From: Paenibacillus camerounensis
GTDB taxonomy: Bacteria; Bacillota; Bacilli; Paenibacillales; Paenibacillaceae
Assembly: GCF_000723885.1 (NCBI RefSeq)
Contig: NZ_CCDG010000041.1
Location: 78,552-142,551, forward strand
Reading direction: 5' to 3'
DNA length: 64,000 bases
Below, piece by piece: positions 8,015 through 14,673 of this stretch. Both the position numbers and the translations under genes were made by a program. The notes under the pieces are model-generated. The model was not told the DNA's origin and ran no database searches. It was given only the letters and a program-made list of their open reading frames with translations. Every line of letters starts with the position of its first letter. Within the stretch, counting starts at the first letter, position 1.

Positions 8015-8055
8015 AGCCGGAAGCGCACGGGAATCCCATGTGCTTCCGGCTTTTT
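8015..8055 (+). terminator. Intrinsic terminator after the LytTR gene
   Basis: AGCCGGAAG...CAC pairs with GTGCTTCCGGCT (one 2-nt bulge), followed by five T (8051-8055). Confidence 0.88.
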
Positions 8056-8061
8056 CCTTTA

Positions 8062-8102
8062 TCTTAATGAAATCTTAAAAAGCTTTTATGCTTTTTTATA
8101 CT
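8062..8102 (+). promoter_or_regulatory. Direct repeats and -10 upstream of the PrsA-like gene
   Basis: Two TCTTAA hexamers at 8062-8067 and 8073-8078 are spaced 11 bp centre to centre, the arrangement favoured by OmpR/PhoP-family response regulators. A -10-like TATACT at 8097-8102 lies so that the second repeat overlaps the poor -35 (CTTAAA, 8074-8079). A third TCTTAA is at 8104-8109. The assignment is tentative. Confidence 0.4.
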
Positions 8103-8184
8103 TTCTTAAGGTTTGGAATCCTGATTTCTGGTAAAGTTGTAGAAAGACAGGCATCACCTATATTGAAGGGAGTCATTAATTCTA

Positions 8185-9381
8185 ATGGACAAAAAAGAAT
8201 TTGAAGGTAATGAGCAATTGAACAACAACGGTACACCGGAAGAAGCATCTGCTTCCGTAAACAACAATGAAGCTTCGGTTGAAGCAGAACAGGTACCTGC
8301 AGCTCCAGAAGAAACGGTTCCGGCGGCGCAAGAAACGGTTACACCTGCTAATAAAGCTGCAGCAGATGCAGCACCTGAGACTGTTCCTGTGATGAGCAAG
8401 GTTGGCGGCGGCAACAGACCTCCTTCCTCCCCTAAAGGCGGTAAGGGCTGGATGATCGCTTCGATCGTACTTGCAGCAGCACTGATTATAGTATTAATTA
8501 AACCGCCTTTCCAAAAGAGTGACAACAGCACTGCAGTCGCTACCGTTAACGGGGCAGACATTACGAAAGCGCAGCTGTATGACAAGCTGGTTGAGGCCGG
8601 CGGCGAGACAACCCTGCAGAATCTGATCACCACTACACTTGTGGAGCAGGAAGCCAAAAAAGCCAACATCACGGTTACCGATGAGGATATCAATGCAGAG
8701 ATTGAAGATCTGAAAACCCAGTTTGGCGGAGAAGATGCTTTAAATGCCGCTCTGGCCCAGAGCTCAATGACGCTTGATGACCTGAAAGCCCAGATGCCGC
8801 TTCAGGTAGAGATCCGTAAGCTGCTTGAGCCTAAGATAACTGTAACCGATGAAGATATTTCGGCCTATTTCGATGAGAATAAAGCCTCCTTTAATCAGGA
8901 AGAAGAAGTTCAGGCTTCCCACATCCTGGTTGCTACCAAGGAAGAAGCTGATGCCATTGTGAAGCAGCTTAAAGACGGTGCTGATTTCGCAACACTGGCT
9001 AAAGAGAAATCTTCTGATACAGGCTCGAAAGAGAACGGCGGCGATCTTGGATTCTTCAAAAAAGGCGACATGGTCACTGAATTTTCCGACGCTGCCTTTG
9101 CCCTTAAGGTAGGCGAAACCAGCGGTGCTGTGAAGAGCGATTACGGCTACCATATTATTAAGGTAACAGACCGTAAAGAAGCTAAGGAATACACGCTGGA
9201 AGAAAAGAAAGAAGAAATCAAGAAAACGCTGACTTCCCAGAAGGTGTCCGAGATGTCCTCCACCTGGCTGCAGGATCTGACTACAAACGCTACTATTACT
9301 AACACGCTTACAGATGAGCCGGAAGCCTCTGCTTCCCCGGCTGCAAGCGCAGAAGCTACGGAAGCGCCAGCAGCTGAATAA
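8185..9381 (+). CDS. PrsA/SurA-like peptidyl-prolyl isomerase, type II membrane anchored
   Basis: A 398-residue extracytoplasmic foldase. Residues 1-85 are an acidic, Ala/Pro/Glu-rich disordered stretch that should be cytoplasmic; one TM helix is at ~89-106 ('WMIASIVLAAALIIVLI'). A SurA_N-type helical domain follows (~118-215), then a parvulin-type rotamase domain (~241-328) with 'QASHILV', 'GGDLGFFKKGDM' and 'SDYGYHIIKV'. The last ~30 residues are again Ala/Glu/Pro-rich. PrsA proteins fold exported proteins at the membrane-wall interface, but classical PrsA is a lipoprotein; this one has no lipobox. The ATG at 8185 has GGGAG about 12 nt upstream, a long gap. It is a monocistronic unit. Confidence 0.85.
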   Translation: MDKKEFEGNEQLNNNGTPEEASASVNNNEASVEAEQVPAAPEETVPAAQETVTPANKAAADAAPETVPVMSKVGGGNRPPSSPKGGKGWMIASIVLAAALIIVLIKPPFQKSDNSTAVATVNGADITKAQLYDKLVEAGGETTLQNLITTTLVEQEAKKANITVTDEDINAEIEDLKTQFGGEDALNAALAQSSMTLDDLKAQMPLQVEIRKLLEPKITVTDEDISAYFDENKASFNQEEEVQASHILVATKEEADAIVKQLKDGADFATLAKEKSSDTGSKENGGDLGFFKKGDMVTEFSDAAFALKVGETSGAVKSDYGYHIIKVTDRKEAKEYTLEEKKEEIKKTLTSQKVSEMSSTWLQDLTTNATITNTLTDEPEASASPAASAEATEAPAAE

Positions 9382-9395
9382 ACCCGATTTACAGC

Positions 9396-9429
9396 AAAAG
9401 GACCAGCGGTTTAACCGTCTGGTCCTTTT
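9396..9429. terminator. Bidirectional terminator
   Basis: AAAAGGACCAG...CTGGTCCTTTT, with T-runs on both strands. It serves the PrsA-like gene (+) and the convergent YdaT-like gene (-). Confidence 0.88.
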
Positions 9430-9461
9430 GCTACGCTATTGGCTGAACTGAATCATGACTT

Positions 9462-9659
9462 CTACTCAGCAGTTTTCTTGCGGATCTGCTTGTCGCGGTT
9501 CTCTCCCCACTCTTTAGCCTGCGCTGTGGCTATAGCAATAGCCCGCCCCTCCCCGTATCCGTCCTCCAGCAATGCATTGGCAATTTCAATCGCCTTGTTG
9601 CGCACCGGAGCCATGAAATTTTTCAGGGAATCCGGATAATTCTCTTTATCCCAAGGCAT
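9462..9659 (-). CDS. YdaT-like small protein
   Basis: A 65-residue soluble protein. 'MPWDKENYPDSLKNF' followed by 'VRNKAIEIANALLEDGYGEGRAIAIATAQAKEW' matches the N-terminal part of B. subtilis YdaT and relatives, small proteins often linked to general stress; no biochemical role is established. It is shorter than YdaT, lacking a C-terminal DUF2188-like part. I start it at ATG 9657-9659, 8 nt after AAGGAGG; the longer frame to 9692 has no ribosome binding site. That AAGGAGG forms the 3' arm of a 14-bp inverted repeat (9668-9729), so translation may be structure-controlled. Confidence 0.75.
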   Translation of the reverse strand: MPWDKENYPDSLKNFMAPVRNKAIEIANALLEDGYGEGRAIAIATAQAKEWGENRDKQIRKKTAE

Positions 9660-9667
9660 AACAAAAA

Positions 9668-9729
9668 CCTCCTTAATCAGGCTATAGTCCATGAACTTGT
9701 CATAGTACTACTTATCCTGATTAAGGAGG
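9668..9729 (-). promoter_or_regulatory. 14-bp inverted repeat that masks the YdaT-like gene RBS
   Basis: CCTCCTTAATCAGG (9668-9681) and CCTGATTAAGGAGG (9716-9729) are a perfect 14-bp inverted repeat separated by 34 nt. On the minus strand the 3' arm contains the AAGGAGG of the YdaT-like gene and is followed by TTTTTGTT. The hairpin could act as a terminator for the upstream nitroreductase gene, as a lid on the ribosome binding site, or as both. Confidence 0.7.
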
Positions 9730-9737
9730 GTCTAAAC
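9712..9737 (-). promoter_or_regulatory. Possible sigma-B-type promoter for the YdaT-like gene
   Basis: On the minus strand GTTTAG (complement of 9732-9737), 14 bp, then GGATAA (complement of 9712-9717) resembles the sigma-B pattern GTTTAA-N12-15-GGGTAT with two mismatches. B. subtilis ydaT belongs to the general stress regulon. Whether this organism has sigma-B is not known from this window. Confidence 0.3.
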
Positions 9738-9750
9738 AATAGGGGTAAGC

Positions 9751-10350
9751 TTATTTATGCACCTTTACACGGTCTTCGATCGGCTGGAATTCTTTAGGTC
9801 CCGGAGCCGTTACAGTCTTACCGAACGGAAGCTGTGCAATCAGCTTCCATTCTGCCGGAATACCGAAGGTTTCCTTCACTTCATCATCGATCAGCGGGTT
9901 ATAGTGCTGAAGCGAAGCGCCAAGACCGGCTTCTGAGAAGGCAGTCCACACTACAAACTGCAGAATACCGGAAGACTGATTGGACCAGACCGGGAAATTC
10001 TCGGCATACAGGGCAAAGTTCTCCTGCAGATTTTTCACAACTGTCTGATCCTCAAAAAACAATACCGAGCCGTAACCGGCTTTAAACGAAGCCAGCTTTT
10101 GGGCAGTACCCTCGAATTGCTCAGTCGGCACAATTTTACGGAGTGTTTCAGCCGTGATATCCCACAGCTTATCATGCTGTTCGCCAAGCAGAACTACTGC
10201 TCTGGAGCTCTGGGAGTTGAACGAAGTCGGGCTGTGCAATACAGCTGCTTCAACAATTTCTTTAATTTTATCATCAGAGATCGGGGATTCCTTGCTGATT
10301 GCATATACGGACCGTCTTGCTTCTACCGCTTCCAGAAAAGTCTTAGACAT
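9751..10350 (-). CDS. Nitroreductase family FMN oxidoreductase
   Basis: A 199-residue nitroreductase-fold protein. 'EARRSVYAISKESPISDDKIKEIVEAAVLHSPTSFNSQSSR' carries the conserved RRS(V/I) and SP(T/S)S.N.Q.....V FMN-binding elements; 'SEAGLGASLQHYNP' and 'AQLPFGK' are the usual C-terminal parts. Members use NAD(P)H and FMN to reduce nitro compounds, quinones or flavins; the natural substrate is unclear. The ATG at 10348-10350 has GGAGG 10 nt upstream. Its leader carries an imperfect palindrome (10372-10386) downstream of a promoter. Confidence 0.88.
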   Translation of the reverse strand: MSKTFLEAVEARRSVYAISKESPISDDKIKEIVEAAVLHSPTSFNSQSSRAVVLLGEQHDKLWDITAETLRKIVPTEQFEGTAQKLASFKAGYGSVLFFEDQTVVKNLQENFALYAENFPVWSNQSSGILQFVVWTAFSEAGLGASLQHYNPLIDDEVKETFGIPAEWKLIAQLPFGKTVTAPGPKEFQPIEDRVKVHK

Positions 10351-10371
10351 AAAATAACTACCTCCATTTAT

Positions 10372-10421
10372 TTAAGTAACTAACTTTTGTATATCTTAAC
10401 ACTTCTATTCCGATAAAACAA
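10372..10421 (-). promoter_or_regulatory. Promoter and leader palindrome of the nitroreductase gene
   Basis: Minus-strand -35 TTGTTT (complement of 10416-10421), 17-bp spacer and -10 TAAGAT (complement of 10393-10398). Just downstream, AAGTTAGTTACTT (within 10372-10386) is an inverted repeat that could be an operator for a redox or electrophile sensor. Confidence 0.4.
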
Positions 10422-10489
10422 CACCTATTTCATAAAAAATCCAGAACCGGAGCTCTGCGGCAACTCTTATTCTCGCTAGATTCGTGCTA

Positions 10490-10540
10490 TTTATACGCCT
10501 TCCACTATTTTCTATAATCACTTCAGGCTGTTTCGAAACA
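10490..10540 (+). promoter_or_regulatory. Promoter and 12-bp palindromic operator of the metallophosphoesterase gene
   Basis: -35 TTTATA (10490-10495), 17-bp spacer and a perfect -10 TATAAT (10513-10518). A perfect palindrome TGTTTCGAAACA (10529-10540) follows, covering the region just after the expected transcription start. This is the usual place for a repressor operator; the regulator is unknown. Confidence 0.55.
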
Positions 10541-10619
10541 TCTGCCGCATTCAGGTATACAAATCAGCCCCGGATGAGCTACAATTATGCAGCAAATTTG
10601 CTGAAGGAAGGTCCTAACG

Positions 10620-12053
10620 ATGATATTCCCCGCTCTTAGAAACCGGTTTCCGTTCAAAAATACACCCATAATAGCCCTTACTTTCTTGCTCGCAGCTGCT
10701 TCTCTTCTTTCCGGCTGCAAGGACACAAAATTGTCATCTAATGCTTTTGAAGCTGCCGCCAAGACCTCCGAAAGTTTCCGGACCGGGGTACAGCCTGTAT
10801 CCTTCTGGGCAGCAACAGACACACATTATTTGGACAAAGCACTGCAGGACGGCGGTCCGGCTTTTCAGAGCTATGTAAGCGGCGGAGACGGTAAAATGCT
10901 GCCTTACAGTGATGAGCTGATGGAGGCACTAATTCATGACGCAGAAAAGGCTAAGCCGCAGTTCCTGATCCTGAGCGGTGATCTGACCAATAACGGTGAA
11001 GCAAGCAGTCATAGAGAGCTTGCGGCCAAGCTGAAGCGCATCGAAGAGCAAGGCACCTCTGTCTATGTTATCCCGGGCAATCATGATCTGTTCAACCCGT
11101 GGGCCAGATCCTTCAAGGATGATAAGCAAATTATAGCTGAGCATATTACGGATGCAGATTTCACAGAGCTGTATGCCGACTTCGGGTACAATGAGGCCAT
11201 TTCAAGGGATAAGAACAGCCTCAGCTATGCGGTTAATGCCGCACCCGGCTTATGGCTGCTGATGATAGACAGCAGCCAGTACATGAATAATCTTAAGTAT
11301 GGCTTTCCGCAGACCGACGGCCGGATACTCCCGGCAACCTTAGCCTGGATGAACGACTGTGTGAAGCTCGCCGCTGAACAGCACGCCTCCATCATAACCG
11401 TCATGCATCACAATCTGCTCAGCCACACCTCCATGCCTGTCTCCGGCTTCAAGCTTAATAACAGCCAGGAAACGATGACTGCACTGCGTAAGGACAACCT
11501 TAATCTCGTATTATCCGGTCATATTCACATGCAGGATATCCAGCGGGACCCTTCGACCGGTCAGACTGCAGCAGACGGCTCAGAGGTAACGCCGGTCTTT
11601 GATATCGCCACCAGCGCTTTTGCAGTCAACCCGCATCAGTATGGTGCAATGACCTTTGACCCGTTGTCCCGGAAAGTCACTTATACAACGGCCTCCGTAG
11701 ACGTCGGGGGCTGGGCTGCTGACAATGGAATAAAGGACCCCAACCTGGTAAACTTTACAGCATATGCCGAAAAATCGTTCGCAGAGGGCTCCTATAATAA
11801 AGCGATGAAGAGTCTGGCAGAAAGCGGCTTAAGTGAAGCAGAGAAGCAGTCGATGGCAGAGATGATGTCTGCTTTAAATGTCGACTATTTTGCCGGAACA
11901 GCCGGTAGTAACGCAGAAGCTATTAAGGCAATGCCGGGTTATCAGCTGTGGCAGAACCAGAAGGAAGGCTTCATGTCAGGCTACATCAGCAGTATGCTGA
12001 AGCCTAAGGAGCTTAGCAATACAGAGCTGGAATTGACGCTTACCACGCAGTAG
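10620..12053 (+). CDS. Surface lipoprotein metallophosphoesterase
   Basis: A 477-residue protein with a lipoprotein signal peptide ending 'ASLLSGC' (lipidated Cys33). All calcineurin-type metal-binding motifs are present: 'DTHYLD' (Asp67, His69), 'LSGDLTNNGE' (~residues 119-128), 'IPGNHDLFNP' (~151-160), 'VMHHNL' and 'LSGHIHMQ'. It should hydrolyse phosphomonoesters or diesters outside the membrane. The substrate is not evident; related lipoproteins have been proposed to act on nucleotides or cell-envelope phosphoesters. The C-terminal ~120 residues are helical and of unknown role. The ATG follows GGAAGG with an 8-nt gap. It is followed after 30 nt by a small ORF with its own ribosome binding site. 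Confidence 0.9.
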   Translation: MIFPALRNRFPFKNTPIIALTFLLAAASLLSGCKDTKLSSNAFEAAAKTSESFRTGVQPVSFWAATDTHYLDKALQDGGPAFQSYVSGGDGKMLPYSDELMEALIHDAEKAKPQFLILSGDLTNNGEASSHRELAAKLKRIEEQGTSVYVIPGNHDLFNPWARSFKDDKQIIAEHITDADFTELYADFGYNEAISRDKNSLSYAVNAAPGLWLLMIDSSQYMNNLKYGFPQTDGRILPATLAWMNDCVKLAAEQHASIITVMHHNLLSHTSMPVSGFKLNNSQETMTALRKDNLNLVLSGHIHMQDIQRDPSTGQTAADGSEVTPVFDIATSAFAVNPHQYGAMTFDPLSRKVTYTTASVDVGGWAADNGIKDPNLVNFTAYAEKSFAEGSYNKAMKSLAESGLSEAEKQSMAEMMSALNVDYFAGTAGSNAEAIKAMPGYQLWQNQKEGFMSGYISSMLKPKELSNTELELTLTTQ

Positions 12054-12083
12054 GCCGCTGCCTCTGCAGAAAGGGGGCTATGG

Positions 12084-12245
12084 ATGACATCACGAATCGT
12101 ACCGCTGCCGGAGAGCGGCTTCCCGGCCAAGCTGCACGGCATGGGTCCAAGAGGAATTGCCATGCTGAAAGAGGCACTTGCCGCCAAGGGTCTTGATTTT
12201 CCGGATAACAGCAGTCATCAGCAAAAAGCCGGAGCTCCGCTGTAG
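12084..12245 (+). CDS. 53-residue hypothetical protein
   Basis: A short frame starting at ATG 12084-12086, 6 nt after AAGGGGG, and 30 nt after the stop of the metallophosphoesterase gene. The product begins 'MTSRIVPLPESGFPAKL' and continues 'GPRGIAMLKEALAAKGLDFP'; it is soluble with one amphipathic helix. No family is recognised. The stop codon (12243-12245) lies inside the loop of the terminator at 12223-12262, so the last ~7 codons ('KAGAPL') are encoded by the terminator's 5' arm and loop. The good Shine-Dalgarno and operon position favour a real gene; the absence of any known homologue keeps confidence moderate. Confidence 0.5.
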   Translation: MTSRIVPLPESGFPAKLHGMGPRGIAMLKEALAAKGLDFPDNSSHQQKAGAPL

Positions 12246-12262
12246 GGAACTCCGGCTTTTCT
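12223..12262. terminator. Bidirectional terminator
   Basis: AAAAGCCGGAG (12224-12234) / CTCCGGCTTTT (12250-12260), with T-runs on both strands. It separates the convergent 53-residue ORF and the stalk-domain lipoprotein gene. Confidence 0.9.
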
Positions 12263-12282
12263 TATTCTAATAAAGCTGTGAA

Positions 12283-13800
12283 TTATGGCCGCTCAATCCA
12301 GATATAGCCATCCTCGTCCATCTCGACTTTTGCATGCAGTGCTTCGGCAAGCACCCGTAAAGGCACATTAGCATCACCGTATTCGTCTACAAATACAGGC
12401 TGTTGCAGCTTCACAGAGGTCCCGTTAACGAGCGCCTGATCCGAACCAATTTTGAAAACGATTGTATCACCATACACATCATCTGTTACCGTAATCGACT
12501 TATCTGCGCCGTTCCAGGTAATCCCGGCATCCAGATCCTCTGCTACATAACGCAGCGGAACCCAGGTCGTACCTCCAATGTTTACAGGATAATAGTAGTA
12601 ATCATCATCCGGTTCAATGAATAGGGTCCTTGCTGTAATCTTGAGATCATCCTTCAGTACGTTGTACACGGTCGAGCCCTGCTCAAAGTTACGCAGAGTT
12701 TCCCCCGGTGTAAGCTCAGTAGCGGTCAGATCCACCGCACCCTCCTTACTGATCAGATCCGCTGTAACTGGCCCGTTTACATTCCAGGTCTGGCTCTCTG
12801 ATTTCACGGAGATGCTCTTCAACGGCAGATCCTCACTGGCCGGCAGGGCTATTGTAAGGTCAATATTCTGCTTACGTACATGGAACCCGCTATCAACAAA
12901 CAGATCCACCTGGAGCTTCGTATCCTTGCTCAGCACAGTAGCCAGTTCAGGTGTTGTCTCATACAGATTTTCGAGCTGTTTGTCATAGACAAGCAGCAGC
13001 GCATCCACAGCAAGCTTCGCTGCATCATGTGCCACAGTCACTACGCCTTCCTTGTCCTCCAGCGGAATCTCACCGAATCCGAGGTAATCCAGCTCGTCAT
13101 CTGCTCCTGAAGCAATCAGAATCGGGTACAGATAATCATATAAACCGCCAATCAGTGCCGTAAAGCCTTCTGTATCCTTAGACACGGATTTCAGGAAACT
13201 CTTCACCAGCGCCGGCAGCTCATCACCTGTAATTTCAGTATGTAGCTTAGTCAGGTTCAGCTGCTGTCCGTACACAGATTCACTTACCGATGTAGCACTG
13301 ATTGCTGCCGGATTCGGCAAATTCTTAACCACAAATTCACTGACAAGCTTGGAAATATCCATCAGCTTGCTCTCATCCAGCCCCTCTATACCTAGTGAAG
13401 CCTCGTAACTTTCAAGCGGGAAGTAGAATGGCTGCTTAGCTCCTTCAGCATTGAGCACAACTGCTTCCTTGTCCATAGACAGATTGAACGGTACTGTTGC
13501 CTGCTTGTAGGTAACGGTTCCGGTAGCAGATACATTACCGTTATCCTGCAGCTTAACATGGGCAATATTTACGGAAAAAGAATTAATAAGTTCGATCATT
13601 TCCAGATCCTCGGCACTGATTCCGTCAGCCGGAACAGCATTTAAGGACAGTGTGGTACTTGATTCCACTGATTTTACATTCAAATCCCCCAGCAGCGCCT
13701 TATTTACATCCAGCCCGCCTACAGTTTGGCATCCTGCCAGAATAAGCAGCATGGCCAATACCGGCAGCAGCCATTTGGTACCCTTCTTCATTCTTCTCAT
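12283..13800 (-). CDS. Lipoprotein with C-terminal copper amine oxidase N-terminal (stalk) domain
   Basis: A 505-residue protein with a lipobox 'LILAGC' (Cys24). Residues ~30-360 form a large beta-rich domain without a recognised family. The last ~120 residues carry two 'stalk' motifs typical of the copper amine oxidase N-terminal-like module: 'GGTTWVPLRYVAEDLDAGITWNGADKSITV' and 'DEYGDANVPLRVLAEALHAKVEMDEDGYIWI'. In Paenibacillus this module is very common on surface proteins and does not imply amine oxidase activity; it probably helps anchoring or wall contact. The ATG follows AAGGAG with a 7-nt gap. It is likely a monocistronic envelope protein of unknown function. Confidence 0.82.
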   Translation of the reverse strand: MRRMKKGTKWLLPVLAMLLILAGCQTVGGLDVNKALLGDLNVKSVESSTTLSLNAVPADGISAEDLEMIELINSFSVNIAHVKLQDNGNVSATGTVTYKQATVPFNLSMDKEAVVLNAEGAKQPFYFPLESYEASLGIEGLDESKLMDISKLVSEFVVKNLPNPAAISATSVSESVYGQQLNLTKLHTEITGDELPALVKSFLKSVSKDTEGFTALIGGLYDYLYPILIASGADDELDYLGFGEIPLEDKEGVVTVAHDAAKLAVDALLLVYDKQLENLYETTPELATVLSKDTKLQVDLFVDSGFHVRKQNIDLTIALPASEDLPLKSISVKSESQTWNVNGPVTADLISKEGAVDLTATELTPGETLRNFEQGSTVYNVLKDDLKITARTLFIEPDDDYYYYPVNIGGTTWVPLRYVAEDLDAGITWNGADKSITVTDDVYGDTIVFKIGSDQALVNGTSVKLQQPVFVDEYGDANVPLRVLAEALHAKVEMDEDGYIWIERP

Positions 13801-13900
13801 AGCATGACTCCTTCATCGGTTATTTGTACATCTATCCATCAACTCATAAGAGGAAGGATCATCATCCATACGCAATGTATTCCCGGATCAAAGGGACTTT

Positions 13901-14569
13901 TCAGAGCATAAACAGAGTTTTCCATTGAATATTTACCCATTCCTGGCTATTGATAATCTTTATCGCAGCCAAAATAGCGAGATGGGCCGGATAAAAGGAC
14001 CACCACACCCAGCGGGGCAGCCGTTTTCGTTCGATGTAGGTCCACGCGACCGGAAATACGGCAATAATAAGGGTCGGGACAATACTGTACATCTGGACAA
14101 GCCAGCCGCTGTAGAACAGATAGAAGCCGTTCAGCAGAAAATGGGCAAGAATCAGATAATAGGAACGTGCATAACGGAAGATCAGCACCAAAAGCAGACC
14201 ATAGGCGTTATAATCCAGCGGCAGCATATCCATCACATAGACGGCAATCAGAACAACCGGGATGCCTAGCCAAAGGGACGGCAGCTTATCCAGAATCACA
14301 AGCACAATTGCGGAGATCAGCAGTGTAAAGACGACATTCCAGCCGCCCGGATCCAGCGCTAAATTGTACGGCACCTGAGAGATGAGTGCAATCAGCAGTA
14401 GCCGCAGTAAATATTTGGGTGTTGATTTAGTATGTATATGCCCCTGAACCAGCGCGTAGCAGTAAATCGGAAAGGCGATTCTTCCTACGATTCTCCAGCC
14501 CATTTCATAAGGAAAAAAAATGTAGCCGGTGTGGTCGATCAGCATAGTCAGCATTGCGATAATCTGCAT
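13901..14569 (-). CDS. TraX family membrane protein
   Basis: A 222-residue polytopic protein with about seven or eight hydrophobic segments. The opening 'MQIIAMLTMLIDHTGYIFFP' and 'GRIAFPIYCYALVQGH' match the TraX family. The namesake acetylates F-pilin, but chromosomal Firmicute members are thought to be acyltransferase-like membrane proteins of unknown substrate. There is no conjugation gene nearby, so the name should not be read as a transfer function. GGAGG lies 6 nt before the ATG. It sits between the stalk lipoprotein and an LTA-synthase-like gene and has its own promoter (14605-14633). Confidence 0.85.
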   Translation of the reverse strand: MQIIAMLTMLIDHTGYIFFPYEMGWRIVGRIAFPIYCYALVQGHIHTKSTPKYLLRLLLIALISQVPYNLALDPGGWNVVFTLLISAIVLVILDKLPSLWLGIPVVLIAVYVMDMLPLDYNAYGLLLVLIFRYARSYYLILAHFLLNGFYLFYSGWLVQMYSIVPTLIIAVFPVAWTYIERKRLPRWVWWSFYPAHLAILAAIKIINSQEWVNIQWKTLFML

Positions 14570-14604
14570 CTCTGGCCTCCTGTTATACGAGCTTTATGAA
14601 TGTT

Positions 14605-14633
14605 ATTATCCATTGCTTTGTCAGGCAGTGCAA
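14605..14633 (-). promoter_or_regulatory. Sigma-A promoter for the TraX-like gene
   Basis: On the minus strand TTGCAC (complement of 14628-14633), 17-bp spacer and GATAAT (complement of 14605-14610). It lies between the LTA-synthase-like gene and the TraX-like gene. Confidence 0.6.
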
Positions 14634-14673
14634 GCTCTTATGCTGTTTCCATGGAATGCAGCCGTTTCCTGCA

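Noticed and set aside
13901..14569. Conjugation function for the TraX-like gene
   Set aside because: No other transfer, relaxase or plasmid gene is nearby; the family is widespread on chromosomes.
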